From positions 26,818,474 to 26,882,473 of the forward strand of contig NC_058159.1 in assembly GCF_020080835.1 (NCBI RefSeq): a DNA stretch of 64,000 nt. Reading direction: 5' to 3'. Below, piece by piece: positions 43,701 through 56,900 of the stretch. The notes beneath the pieces are model-generated. The model was not told where the DNA came from, did no database searches, and saw only the letters and a list, made by a program, of their open reading frames with translations. Within the stretch, counting starts at the first letter, position 1. Every line of letters starts with the position of its first letter. Both the position numbers and the translations under genes were made by a program. This stretch comes from Cotesia glomerata. Lineage: Eukaryota > Arthropoda > Insecta > Hymenoptera > Braconidae.

Positions 43701-45397
43701 GAAACTTCTTTATGATATCATTTTTCTACGATTTACAATTTCACGGAAATTGGGTCGATAAGGCTTAAGAAAAAAATTTTTTTCCGTATTAGATCAAAGC
43801 TATTTTAGTATTATAGCCATGCATACAAATAATATGAGTAATTCATTTTATCGTGGTCTTCCCGTGTAAAAATCATCTGATATCATGATGAGGTTCATTA
43901 TGAATCTCATATTTTGACACAAATATGATGAGTAATAAATAAAATACTTATGTGAACGAATTTCTTTAAATAGTAAAATTTACATTTTTTCTGTTAATTA
44001 GAGGAAAAGTATAATAATTGAGAAAAGCAGTATTTTTATCATGCACTAGACTGTTAAACTACACTTACTTACTTTCTTTCTTGATTTTCTTAACTTAGAA
44101 GAGTATTTAGAAAAACACTATCTTGTTTTAAAAAAAATTTTTGACAATTTAAATCCTCTTAAAAATTTCTTTGAATTAATTAATTTGCATTATTTCCTGT
44201 ATATATTTATGATTCAATAGTTTTATATAACGATTTAAAAAGGCTAACTATATCATTATGATTTTATGCAGATATGACCATCACTTTATTATGAATTTAT
44301 GTTAACATCATAATGATTTCGTTATTAAATTACTAGAAATTTTCTTTATTTCTCCAACAGGAAAAATAAACATTTTATAATTTAGTTAAAAAAAAATTTG
44401 TCCCCATAAATATTTTACTTATTACGGGTATCAAATGGGTATTAATATGGCTTTTATATGAATCTCATATCTGTGTCAAAATATGATATTCATACTGAAC
44501 CTCATCATGATATCAGATGATTTTTACACGGGTTATTATAGTTATTGTATTTCATCAATTATGGTCGCATCGTAATTACCATTGTTGTCATTATTTAGAC
44601 TCTGCCATTATTTAATCTAAAAATTAGTTAATCAGTTCACAAAAATTATATAACGAACTTTAATATTCATATTTCATGTCATAACTTAGTAAAAATAATT
44701 CAAAGCAGATATTTAATAACTTACTCAATTACACAAATTATGAGTAAATAATTGGAATTATCTATTTAAAGTAATACAATTATATGATGACAGTTAATCT
44801 TGTAGACATGCTATGATTTTAGAGAATTCAAAATGAATAAATTAATCATTAGAAACGATTAATTAAAAAATATGTACGTATATATATTTTTATTTTCTAA
44901 TTGTGTTTTGTTTTATTTTAAAATTATTATTTAATTTTTTTAAGAATATTTACTAGATTTATTCTTTACGCCGCTATACTGAACTTTAATAAAAAAAAAA
45001 CATGACGCGTAACCGAAAATCGTGACGATTTTTTTTACATTATTATAAAATTTCTCTCATCCGTCAATAAAAAAGTTTCACTTAAAAAATAATTTAATAA
45101 TTGCTCAACTCTTGATTTAATAATTAAAATAAATTCTAATATATGTTTCATCTTCATCAGAATAAAATTTTTTTGTTTTTTTAATATTATATTGAATTTT
45201 CTTTACAGATTTTTTTGTATTACGACGTAATGCTTCCAAGTATACTCGCCAAAGGCCTAGATCCGCTGGAGACTCTGTCACCGGAACAGAAAAAAATGAT
45301 AGACAATTTATTCGGTGAATGCTCAGACTCTGAGAGAGACAAAAAGATGCAGCAACTCACTGAGTACTTATTATACGGAATGAAGGTTGACGAGTAA
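40724..45397 (+). CDS. ITFG2: ITFG2, FG-GAP repeat subunit of KICSTOR, six exons
   Basis: ITFG2 belongs to the KICSTOR complex (KPTN, ITFG2, C12orf66/KICS2, SZT2), which recruits GATOR1 to lysosomes so that mTORC1 responds to nutrient loss. Exons are 40724-40870, 41320-41524, 41797-42071, 42630-43330, 43418-43652 and 45209-45397, giving 583 residues (human 447). It starts MRAVNFVQRLQWDINGNV, close to the family start. FG-GAP-like calcium-loop segments are IGDVDNDGDNELVVGTSEGD, IADVDRDGANEMILGLTDRV and LDVTGDGSDKIVVCAWDGLT. Exon 4 adds about 150 polar, probably disordered residues (Lys/Asp/Ser-rich, about 235-405) that account for most of the extra length. The tight spacing to IMMP2L suggests a shared transcript. 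Identity is secure. Confidence 0.93.
41600..41785. repeat. A/T-rich repeat filling ITFG2 intron 2
   Basis: This member of the A/T-rich family starts ATGAGAATTAATTTAGCAGA and ends TCAAGTCTGCTAATTTTAAT. It ends about 12 nt before the acceptor of exon 3. Without it the 272-nt intron is about 85 nt. Confidence 0.6.
43861..44532. mobile_element. 672-bp element with CCCGTGTAAAAATCATCTGA ends
   Basis: The left end CCCGTGTAAAAATCATCTGA (then TATCATGATGAGGTTCA) is mirrored by the right end TCAGATGATTTTTACACGGG. The inverted repeat extends some 60 bp with small differences. It lies in ITFG2 intron 5 and has no coding potential. Confidence 0.85.
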
Positions 45398-47116
45398 GGT
45401 CTGGTGTCCAATGTCTAGATGACGGTGTAAATTTAAAAAAATAATATATACATATAGATATATTGAAGTTTTATACATAAAAGAAGACTATAAATAAATA
45501 AAAATATATTAAGAAATATTATTTATTATTATAAAGGTTGCTGAAGAAAAATGTGAATGAAAAAGGTAAAAATTGTGGTAGATTAGAAAGATCTATTCTC
45601 GAGTGACAAAAGAAAAACAAGATCTATAGGCAGGATTTAAAAAATGAGGTAAAAGAAACGTTTATACAAATGATTGCGGGTGGAAGAAACCGGATTTAAC
45701 GGATTATACGTTCATAATGTTACCCTCGAGTACTAACTCTTTCTTATCGTGATATTCGTTCTTCAGCGTCACAAATATAAGACATAAGTCGTATTTGTTT
45801 TGTTTATATTTCCGGGCTACCTTTGTTATTAAGTCAAAGTCATTCACCGAACACAGTACTAAATTTTAAAACTATTTATTTGTTTGTTTTATTTTTATTT
45901 TTTATTTTATTATAATTTTTTATCGAAAAAAAAAAAAAATGGTAATAATTCAGGATTTATTTTTAATAAAATTAAGTTTTTTAATGTGTTTTTTAAATCC
46001 GGAAATGAGTGAGAGCATGTGTGATATACATCGAACTTATGTTGACGTCTGTCACTTATCTAAATGGACAGCCGTAACTAAATGAGGGACAAAAGAGTCC
46101 ATTAGAATTTGATGATGGTGTCAAATTGACTAGATTATTTATCTAATCCTTGAATCTATAACTAAATCCACAATCATTTGCATTTATAGTTGTGTTTAAG
46201 TCATCGTAATTTCATCATTGATATATCATTAATCATCACCTTGTGATTAACGAGTTGCAAAAAGAAAAAAAAGTATACTTATTATACTTAATCTAGTTTT
46301 TATTTAATTACATATAATTTTAAAAACATTTTAATCTAGTTTATTACTTTAATTTAATATTTAATATTTTTTTTTTTTTTTTTATGTTTTAGATTTATTT
46401 AAATTTATCTCTATTTAAATATGACAAAGTTACTATGAAATAAAAAGGATAAACGAGTAAGTCGTGACGTGACACCGACCAAAAATAAATAAAATGATAG
46501 AATATAAAAATATTATATTGTATATAGACAAGAATAAAATATAAAAAAAAAAAATTGAAAACGAAGAAGAAGAGTATAATCTTAACTGGAGAAAGACGTA
46601 TGTTATAAAGGATCCCCTGTCGACCGCATTCCACGAGCCATTTTATTTTATTGGCCCGATACGAAGGGTGTCAAATGTAACACGACAACGGGCCCACCTA
46701 CCTAATATATTACTCAGTGGGCCAGAGACCGGAGATCCACTTTGGACACCTAAACATAGGACTTGAATTTTGTATCAAGAATTTTAAAATAAAAAATAAA
46801 AAAATATAAATATACATTATATTTTCAGATACCCGTGAAAAAAGATACGGATTTTTATAAAAGGACACTACCAATACCTACTTTATACTCTATATACTAT
46901 ATACTATACCTAGTACAGCTCTTTCGAGTATTGTAAACTTGACATGACATATTTTTGACAGATTTTGTCTGATTTGGTGTCGAGTGACAGGTCTAAGGGG
47001 CTGGAAGCACCTAAGGTTTTTCTCGCGGTTGACGTCACGCGATCATAATCACGCAGGGTGTTTTAAAACGAAAGCAAGATAAGAACTATGGTATTTTTCT
47101 AAAATTTCATTCACTA
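45398..47116. other. ITFG2 3' flank, no gene seen
   Basis: An AATAAA-like signal (TAAATAAATAAAAATATATT) follows the ITFG2 stop within 110 nt. The remainder is A/T-rich, with a slightly GC-richer patch at 46600-46750. I find no coding exon or RNA gene. Confidence 0.45.
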
Positions 47117-47872
47117 CACGGAAAAAAGTAAACTGTAATATTCACTCGGATTCCGGCTAATTTTTATAGTTTCAAACAGTAAAGCGGACATCGGGGTGGC
47201 AAAAATATAAATATTACAGAACTTAATGTAGAAAGTATAAAAGCCACAATTTATAATTTAATATCCACAATAAGTGATTAGTAGCTGTCACTATAGTAAA
47301 TAACGACTCTTTTATCTTAAAAAATTACAGTTTCAAACAGTAAAAATTGCCATTTCTATAGTCGATATTATGAGGAGAAGGGGAACTCAGATGAAAAAGA
47401 AGTGGGTCTCACTCTGGAAGAATTTAACATTTGAAATAGTAAAAATTATACTTTTAAAATATACATTTTACCAGTCCAAGCAAGTCAATAATTACAGTTT
47501 GATTTTTAGCATTGTGTTTAAAATTTACCATTTTACTTTATAAATATTGACGTTGCTTGTATTAGAAATTTACTAACTTTATTTTATACTTTTTACATAT
47601 CATAAGATCATTTTTTAGGTACGAAATGATAAATATCAAAGTCTGAATTCTTAATTATTATACTTTAACATTTTAGAAATTTACATAGCGAATATTACTG
47701 CTTGAAATAGTATTTTCTTCCATGTAAAGAGTAAATTGTAACGATTAAATTGTAAACATTATAAAGTGAATAGTAAAATGACGATTTTACTGTTTGAAAT
47801 GGTAATTTTTAGCAGTTGATTATAACTTATTATAAATCGACTGTTATTTATTACAGTTTACTTTTTTCCGTG
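47117..47872. mobile_element. CACGGAAAAAAGTAAACTG element, intact copy
   Basis: The 756-bp element has ends CACGGAAAAAAGTAAACTGT and ACAGTTTACTTTTTTCCGTG, with TA on both sides. It is in the opposite orientation to 58372-59148. Confidence 0.9.
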
Positions 47873-48726
47873 TAAAATTTTAAATCAAAAAACATTATCA
47901 TTGTAAATTGTAATAATAATAATATAAATTATTATTGTTATTTAGCATTGTTATTCAATATGATGACAAGTAAATGACGGTATACATGATGTCCTATTGT
48001 TGTGTGGACTATACTCGTGTACCTCGCAATTCTTTCTGTTTGGAAACGTGTCCAGATCATTCCATAGAGACTGGAGATGTTGCCAGGGGCGTTTCCATTC
48101 ATTCGTCAGATTTTTTATTATATTCCCACTTATTCTTGGTGGATCGTCTCAATTCGTACACAACACACATCTTATTTTGTCCTGGCTCTAAAGCTCCAGC
48201 CCAGAGCAACATAGATCCTTACTTATACTCACATTTATTATATGCCCATGTGTATGCATTATAGGGCCCAATACCGAATAATAGCTGTCGCTGAAGGCAA
48301 GTCAGTTTGTTGACGACTTGAGAACATCCGTAAGATATATAAATATATATCTATACTGAAATTTGATATTTAATTCAATTTATATCTAACAATCCGTGAT
48401 ATGTTGTGATCTTGTTTTTTTTTTAAGTCAAACATGAAAACTAAAACTTTGTTTTTTCTTACAGATTCTATTTGGTCTGATGTCAAAAAGCTTTAAGATT
48501 TTACTGTAAATATTACGACTGGTTTATTTTGAAGATTTTTTCAAATTTGCCTTATAGAACAAAAATTTACAGTCTACAGGCTACATTGATTAATATATTT
48601 TGCATCGAAAAATTCATTTGATTTAAAAGACAAATTTTTGAACTAAGAAAATTATTTTGAAGAATGTAATCTCTTGAATCAAGATAAAAATATTTAAATC
48701 AAAATAAATTTTATATTTGATAATAA
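47873..48726. other. Unannotated stretch
   Basis: A 96-codon open stretch at 47974-48264 (MTVYMMSYCCVDYTRVPRNS...) shows no family features and no splice context. The rest is A/T-rich, with weak CAAG-type repeat traces near 48630-48720. I see no supported gene. Confidence 0.35.
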
Positions 48727-49806
48727 TCTATATTATTAAGAGAATAAGAAAAATTTTGTTTCCAGGATAGTCATATGATAAAATCGGTTATTTTAGTGAA
48801 ATTTAGTGTCATTGCAAAGGTCTTGATTTGAATTTGTGCCTTTTCAAGGTTTCATTTAATTCTCACTGATAGTCAATTTATTATGATAAATATTTAGGCT
48901 GCATTTGAAAATTCTCTATCTCTAGATACATAATTGAGAAATTACCTTGTATCTTGTGAAAAATTGACATTTTTAAAGATATAAGCTCATCCCGATGTTA
49001 CACTCATCGAGACCTTTTATTTGAGTACCCACATCAATTTTTCATATATTAATATATATTATATTTATCTATATATGAAAAATATGTCAAAATGCATGTG
49101 GGTACTCAAATGAAAGCTTTTGATGAGAGTAACATCGGGATGAGTTTATATCTTTAAAAATGTCAATAGTTCTCAAGATAAAAGGTAATTTCTTAATTAT
49201 GTTAAATTGCATTGTAATTTTTTAACTATTGACATTTTTAAAGATATTAGCTCATCCCGATGTTCCACTCATCAAGAGCTTTCATTTGAGTACCCACATG
49301 CATTTTGATATATTTTTCATATATTTATATATAATATATATAAATATATGAAAAATTGATGTGGGTACTCAAATGAAAGGTCTCGATGAGTGTAATGTCG
49401 GGATGAGCTTATATCTTTAAAAATGTCAATAGTTAAGAAAGTACAGTACAATTTAACATAATTAAGAAACGACCTTTTATCTTGTGAAATATTGACATTT
49501 TTAAAGATATAAGCTCATCCCGACATTACACTCCTCGAAACTTTTCATTTGAGTACGCACATCAATTTTTCATATATTTATATTTATCATATATATGTAT
49601 CTATGAAAAATATGTCAAAATGCATGTGGGTATTCAAATGAAAGCTCTTGATGAGTGTAACATCGGGATGAGCTTATATCTTCAAAAACGACAATATTTA
49701 AGAAAATACAGTGCAATTTAACAAAAGTCATTATTTAATGAAGCAAAATTTTAATTATTTATAGTTCACAAGTCACGGCAGTCTCATAGCGACTTTGAAA
49801 CTTTAG
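48727..49806 (+). mobile_element. Non-autonomous Helitron-like element, copy 5
   Basis: The 5' end TCTATATTATTAAGAGAATA after host A is the best-preserved start of the family. The 3' end is decayed (GCAGTCTCATAGCGACTTTG, then TTTAG). It has three palindromic units. Unlike the others it is intergenic. Confidence 0.8.
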
Positions 49807-51930
49807 TTTGAGGACTTTTAATGACTTAAGCTTTTTTCTCAAGATTCAAGTTAACTTTTTTTTTTAGTGAATTTAAAAAAAAAATTGAAAGAAAAAAAAA
49901 TAGATTGTTTACTGAAAAATGCAACAAAAAAAAAAATAGGATTAAAATTTTCGCAATAATTGTTTTTTAAAATAGAACAGCCGATTAAAAATATTTTATC
50001 AAAATGAAACCGAGTGGTTTTATGAATATCAACGTTTACTTCAAATCGCATCGCATATGATATTAATATAAAAACACATAAAATATATGTTTTAAAATAT
50101 TTTTATCCACATAAAAAGGTAAAAGGTAATGCCTATTTATAAAGGTGATTACTCGAAAAAGAGAAAAAAAAATAAATAAAGCGTCAGCATAAAAAACAAC
50201 GTTTGATATTTTATTATTAAATGAATTTTTTTATTTTTTTCAGTCATGCAGCATTACCTTCGCACTGGGTACTGGGTCATGCGTTTGTTCACAAAAATGA
50301 AAAGTATGTGTACGTATTATGATGGTGCGGGATACGGCTTATTGGCGACAATACCCATGAACCCCATGGCCTTATAAAAGCATATAATACTCCCCGCTAA
50401 CGTGAAAATTATTCTGTCAAACATTCGGCCGTCGGATTAGCTTCCATCGTGGATGACGAGTAGACTGGTATGTATGTGTACTTATATCCGTATACAACTC
50501 ACATAAATGTGTATGTATATATGTATGGATAAGGGGGGTATAAAGGCACCCACGAATGGAAATGGAAGAGACTCTTATATATATTAACGACACAACAGCT
50601 AAACCGTAGTGCCTTCTATTCGTATATTGCAAGAGTAGCTTTTGCTCTTACACAGATTTCTACTCTCTTTCTCTCCAGCATCCTCCATTGTCAATTTTAC
50701 ATCTTTATTGTATAAATATATATACAGTCACAGGATCGTGTAGCGATGACGGACATGAGCTTTGGCACCGGCCAGATGTCCCTTTTCCACGAATAGGAGG
50801 AGTGAGTTTGTTAAATCTAACAATTGTGACAAACTTGTCAATTGCTTGTTTCAATCAAAATATTATTATAATTCTTTACATTTATTTTATTATTTATCAT
50901 AAACAAGTTTTCTTATTTTTATTATACTCAAATTATTTTTACAGTATGTACGCATATATTTATTTTATTTATTATTTATATGAATGCTCCTTTGTGCAAT
51001 TCGTCATGACAAACCTCAACAAAAGTTAAATGGTTTTAACGCGATAGTAAAAATACTGCCCACTCGTAACTACAAATAGTCGATAAAAATAACAAATATA
51101 TAAACATATATATCGAAAATATGAATATCTACGGTTTACTTCCTTTACTTCATATTTATTTGTTTGCGTTTATATTTCAAGAAGATAATGCTCTTGCTTT
51201 TCTCGGTAGACTGCATATAATATGTACTTGCATTTTCCTAAATAATGACTGCGACAATAATAATAATATCAAACATGCTCTATGTATTTTATATCAAAAT
51301 AATAGGCCCTGGTTTAATGCAAGTAAATATTCGAGTTTATTTAGATTTTTAAAACTTTTGTGTTCGATGTAATGCTCGGTTATTTAAGTTTTCCTTCTTT
51401 CTTTATATTTATAGATAAATTTATTTTTTGATTCAGTATTTTAACAATTTAATAGTTGTAAAATATTATTATTTTTCAATAAATCATTATTGGTAAAAAA
51501 TAAATTAATAATAATAACTAAAAAAATAATTCATCAAAAAATTTCCACATCAAAAATAAATTAACTTGGTTAGTTAATTTTCACCTAATATTCCAAATAA
51601 TAAATTTTTTTTAAATGTTTTATTTCATCCTTAAATATAATTAGTTGAAATTTCACTTATTTAAATAGTATAAATATGAAAAGTACATTAAAATTATAGT
51701 AATTTTTAAATAAATCTAATAAAAATTTAGTAATTCTACAAGCTTTATGTTTAAATTAGATTTAGATTTAAGTTTAGATTTATTAATTTATGCCAAGGCG
51801 CAACAGCCAAATAGCAAATATAAAACAATACAATATTTACAGTATTTACATTGAAGTAGAGTCTTAAAATTAGATTATTCTATATAAACTTAACGAATTT
51901 ATTACTCTACGAACGAAAGTACGATAAATA
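49807..51930. other. Unannotated stretch with a possible small exon
   Basis: Mostly A/T-rich. At 50738-50803 a moderately GC-rich segment lies between an acceptor-like CAGTCACAG and a donor-like GTGAGT. One frame is open (SDDGHELWHRPDVPFPRIGG), but I recognise no protein and no neighbouring exon. I do not call a gene. Confidence 0.3.
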
Positions 51931-52151
51931 CACAGAAAAACAATTAACTTGAATCAAGAGAAAAATTCTTAAACCAAGAAAATAATTTTGAAGAGTTTCA
52001 TTGTCTTGGATCGAGACGAAAAATTCTTGAATGAAGTCAAATTTACTTAAACCAAGAAAAATTTCTTAGTTTAAGAATTTTTCTACTCAAATCAACAAGA
52101 TAAAATTCTTCAAAATTATTTACTTGATTCAAGTTAATTTTTTTTTCTGTG
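51931..52151. mobile_element. 221-bp TA-flanked CACAGAAAAA element ('CAAG' family)
   Basis: The ends CACAGAAAAACAATTAACTT and AGTTAATTTTTTTTTCTGTG are inverted repeats, followed inward by GAATCAAG / CTTGATTC. TA flanks both sides. It is a compact, apparently intact member of the family. Confidence 0.85.
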
Positions 52152-53389
52152 TAATAATAAATTAGTATAACTAGATAAATTAATTATTTTTTACAAATTT
52201 AAAATCAATTTCTCTCCATAATTAAATAAATTTTTAATTATTCATTTCTAATACATCGCTCACAAAATTTTCTAACAACTAACATAAAATCATAAATGAA
52301 AATTCTAGTAAATTATAACATAAAACATAAAACAGTGTAGTTCGACAAAAAAAGATATTAATAAGCCATTGCCTGAGGAGTGAGTCAATGCATATGCATA
52401 TTGCAAGTACATTATTATTTATAGTCTACCTCAGAGACTCAGATAGCAAGTAGATGAAAAATATATAAGAGCACTCAAGTCTAGATAAAGACAGTACCGT
52501 ACACACTATAATAGTAAGTTATCTCAAGTATGCGCATTGCCTATCCGTAATAGTACATTAGTACCAACAAATACATCCACACAAGTCCTCCTTTTTACAG
52601 AGGACCAATAAAAAGGTTCCTCAATTCACCCTTTCTCCTTCTCGGTCTTTCTCATTCTCGGCACTCCTCTGCACCCAGCTTCCATAATATAACCGTACAC
52701 AGTCCATCTTCCGAGTGGATCCGAGCGTTTCACCCTTTTTTATTTTTTTATCTTTCGCTCATGAATTCCCCTTCTCCTTGCCGAGGTTCGAATAAAAAAG
52801 CCCCTTCTCAGCTCCGTATTTTCCCCAGCTTTTCGCCCTTCACCCTTCATCCTTCAACCCCTTTATCAAGAACCCCACCCGGTAACTATGCCGTCTCCTT
52901 TACCCCCGTCTCGATATCTCGCGAATTATTTCCACGAAATGACAATCAAGGGCGGCTCTCGACCACGCCCTGGAAGCTTCCGGTTATCCAATGGTGTTCC
53001 GGGTAAGTGGCCATTTTGGTCCATTCGGAGGCTGCGCTGATTTCGCGTCGATTACTCGCTTGCTTTTTTCACCTTTTATTTCCAATCTCTGGTCTTTCTC
53101 CCACAGATTGAGACGCTGGAGCCGGAGCGGAGGCTGATGCTGATGCTGGACTCTCTCTCTCTCTCTCTCTCTCTTTACGATGCTATCTATCTGTGTGTGT
53201 GACGAAGCAGGAGCCCCTCTTTTGGGCGCGTGTGTGGATAAGTAAGGTTGGTCCTTTCCCACCTTGTTATCAGCGGTTCGCGGTTGGCTCCCAGATAAAC
53301 GGGAAGGGATACGTCGGCGGTAGGAACCTCTCCCTCATTATCGTCGTGTGTGTAAACAGCGCTCGTGACGGTGGTACCAAGAAATAAGC
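52152..53389. promoter_or_regulatory. GC-richer putative promoter region
   Basis: Base composition rises markedly from about 52600, with CCCTTTCTCC-type pyrimidine runs, scattered CG dinucleotides and a (CT)n microsatellite at 53150-53174. In this A/T-rich window such a block most likely marks a promoter. The open stretches inside (52761-53006, 53193-53387) are compositional and show no protein family. Confidence 0.45.
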
Positions 53390-53971
53390 GCGAGCTGAGA
53401 GAGAGAAAGCGAGCCAGCAGCCGAGATCCGTTCGCGACCGCGACAGGGCGAGTTTAACGTTTTCGAGCTGCCTATTATTAATATTATAAGTATTATCAAA
53501 TTATTTTAAGTATAATTATAAATATTGTTAGTTGTATATGTTGGTTTTTAATACATGCAGTTAGAATTTTGAAAACTCGCGGTTAAACTGGACTGACTCG
53601 GGAAAGAGTTTTCGGAATTCCGCGGTGTGACGGCAAGACGTACCGAGGATTTCTCAGAAAGAGTTTCCGTTTTAGTGGGGGAGGGAGAGGGAAATTGCAC
53701 ATTGAGACGGCGCGAAGAAGGGGAAATAGTTTTTAATATTTAAGGGTTATATGTAAGGTTTATGTTTAGGAAATTTGTTTTTCGGGTTTCATGGATTTTT
53801 AAATAAATTTTTGTTTAACTCCTGTGACGCTCGCGGATTTTTATTGTTTCGTTAAGAAACTGTGACCGCGAGTGAGTTTTTGAGACTTTCGGAGCCGAGT
53901 TGTTTGTATTTTTTGATGAGAAAGTGACTCCTTTGGAGCAAGAGGTTTCGAGGATACATTATTTTCGGAAG
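53390..53971 (+). other. Putative non-coding first exon of a downstream gene
   Basis: GC-richer sequence, including GAGAGAGAAAGCGAGCCAGC and CGTTCGCGACCGCGACAGGG, runs to TTCGGAAG and a perfect donor GTAAGAAC at 53972. No long reading frame exists within it, and its ATGs are quickly followed by stops. I infer a 5' UTR exon on the + strand whose partner exons are beyond the window. The 5' border is a guess. Confidence 0.4.
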
Positions 53972-56900
53972 GTAAGAACTTATTTTTAAATCGTTGGTTT
54001 CTTTTGCAGAAAATTGATTTTTTTAAGCAAATGAATTTTTTATCAACTAGTTTTTAATTTTTTTTTAAGACAGTTTTTGTTCTTCTACTTTTTGGGATTC
54101 TAGATTTTTTTTTTGTTTATTAATAAATTATAATTAGGGCCAAGACTTTCGCAGTTGTTTAAATGAGCACTCATATGTTTAAACTTAAATTTGAACAAAG
54201 AAAAAACGCCAACTTCCTGGATCTAATTATAATAGGAATTTTTTTGGAAACGATCGATACACAGTAAAAAAATTTTCATCAAATTTAACACAAATATTTA
54301 TGTTACTGACTGTTTTTACACAAACTAATATTAATTACACATTCTAGTGTGTTAAATCAACACATGAGAATGTAAAATTCTACACACTATGGTGTAATAT
54401 TCTACACAAAAATTTTTACAATTTACACAATGAAGAAAAATTTTTTACTGTGTATCTATACCAAAATTCAAAAATTTTATATTTCACGAAGTTTGAATCT
54501 TAATATTTTATAACTATGTACTCTAAAAATTAAAAAAATTAAATATTATTTATTAAGTAATTGTTTAATTTTATGAAATTCAATAATAAAATATTTATAG
54601 AGTATATATGTAGTATTTTTTACATGTAATAAAACAAACAAATTAAAAAATAAAATTTTCAAAAATTTCAATCTAATCTTTTTTAATTTTTTTTCTGTCA
54701 AAATATTGAAATAAAAAAAATTTTTTCTTTATTAATTATTCTATATTTATTAAACTTTAAGAAAAAATTTACTTAATAATTCAAAATAATTCTCTCCATC
54801 GTTAAAAAAAAAACTTTGAAGCTAAACAGTTACCATATATTCTCTTTATAAGAAAAAAAAAATTTTTTTCCTCGTCTATTTTAAATTCAAATAAAAACAG
54901 TAGCGACATATTTTGAAATGTATACAAAATACTCCCACAAAACAATTAATTAACACATCCGGAGTTACCGTCTAAGGAGTGTGTCGCCTTTATATCATGT
55001 TATAATCTTCCTTTCAATTATAAATAAATTTATTTATCTTATTAAGCCCAGCATCCATCGCAGTCTCCCTTTTAATTCCGGTGCATTTTCCAAGCACGCA
55101 ATGTCATTGCTGCTAATCATCCTTATTGTATCTTTCATCCGAGTTTTTTAAAATCATTCTTACTAACTCGTTTCTTCATTTATATATAATAACTACAAAT
55201 AAATATAAATGAATATTCCAAATAAGTATACCGTTAATTTTGGTTGAAACTTTTTTACAATTGAACTTTCGTTTCATGATAATTAAATATTAAACTTTAC
55301 ATAAATATCAACATGTTTAATATCGTACCGAAAATAATTTTTGAATAATAATTAATAAATTTCCTTAAAGCTGCCGCGAATTTTACTTTTAATTTTTTTT
55401 TTATTTATTGCTGTTATCTAACAAAATTTCACAAGCGCGTGAACATTATTGTTATACTAGTGTTGCTGCCATAAACGGTGTAACGTATAATAGCAGGGAA
55501 GATTATAAAATATTTAATGGGTGTGTTATAACATGTATATAAATGCATCACATCCCAGCGGAATGCCCCGCGGAGTTAGACATGAAGACGTCACTCAGGA
55601 ATGAGAATACTGCAGCGACGGGGTCAACCTCGACTCGGAACCGTGTAAAAATACCTGGTGTTTATAGGTAGTAATATATGTATACAATTCACGACCGACA
55701 TATTCAAAAAAACTCTTGAAATATTTTTTTTTATTTTTTATTTCACGTGATAAATAATAACAGAAGGAAGAAGGAATAAATAAAAATTCTGCAGTTCTGT
55801 GAGTCAGCAAAATGAAACTATGAGTCAAAGGCTAAGGCGTATTTCATTCGTTAAAAAAAAAAAGGATTTTTTTATTGTAAATATTGAACTCGAAATTTCT
55901 CATTCAATATTAATGTTGAACTTTGAACTTTGTCAACTTTATTAAATTGATGGCGGGTCTACTATTCTATATTATTTGAGTATAGATACTATATTACAAT
56001 AAATAATAAAAACTAAATATTATATTTATGAGATTTATAATTAAGGATCAAGTTTAAAAAGTGCTAAGTATTACGAGATTGTAAATCTTGAATAAATAAT
56101 GTAGATTTAAATTTCGAGTGTCATTTTGTGTTTAGTGTTGATATTGAGGGACAGATTATGCCTGACGATCCTGTCATAAATTACACCCTGAGCAGTTAGC
56201 TTCACGTTATACCCAATCTCTAGGCTCAGATTGTCGAGTCTAGGAGTGTCTTATTTTTTTTTTTAAGTTTGTGATTTATTTCGATAGATTTTCTGAAAAT
56301 ACACATACAATAAGAATTTATCTGTTAAGTACTTATTTTACTGAGAAGTTATCACATTTTTGATAATGAGCTTTGTAAAAAATTATTGTTTTTTTTTTGT
56401 TATGTTTGTTTAATTTTTACTGTTAGTTAATTACCATCGGACTAACCGTCTGTAGAAATACTGTGTGGGAGTAATTATAAGCCATAAGTTGGGCGCTAAA
56501 CAATTTTTGGGTTTTTTTTTTTGAAGATATTGATTTTCTTTATGAATATTGAATTAAAAAAAAGTTTTTTTTTAATTGAAATTTAATAATAAAAATTTTT
56601 TTTTTCAAAAATAAAAAATTATTTATTTATTAAAAAAAATTTTGTGATTTTTGTAAATCTTACCATAAAAAAATGATTGCTATTTTTCCGGTTATAAGTA
56701 CAAAGAAAATTTTATTTTTCCTACTAAAAAGTCATTTTATAAAAAACGTCAGCTTCAAAAAATTTTTTAATAGAAAAACCCGATTTTACAAAGATTATTT
56801 TAATCTCTCTATTTTCCATGAAATTGAAAATTTTCAAAAAAAAGGGAAGTTTCGGTTCATTTTCAAATGTCAAGTTTTTAACAACCAAATGTCGGCGCTT

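Noticed and set aside
47974..48264. 96-codon open stretch
   Set aside because: No family resemblance, no partner exons and no codon-use signal; likely chance in a slightly GC-richer patch.
50738..50803. Possible 66-bp exon between AG and GTGAGT
   Set aside because: One frame is open, but no protein family or neighbouring exon supports it.
52984..53262. 92-codon minus-strand open stretch
   Set aside because: It includes the translated CT microsatellite (an RERERER run) and lies in a promoter-like GC-rich block.
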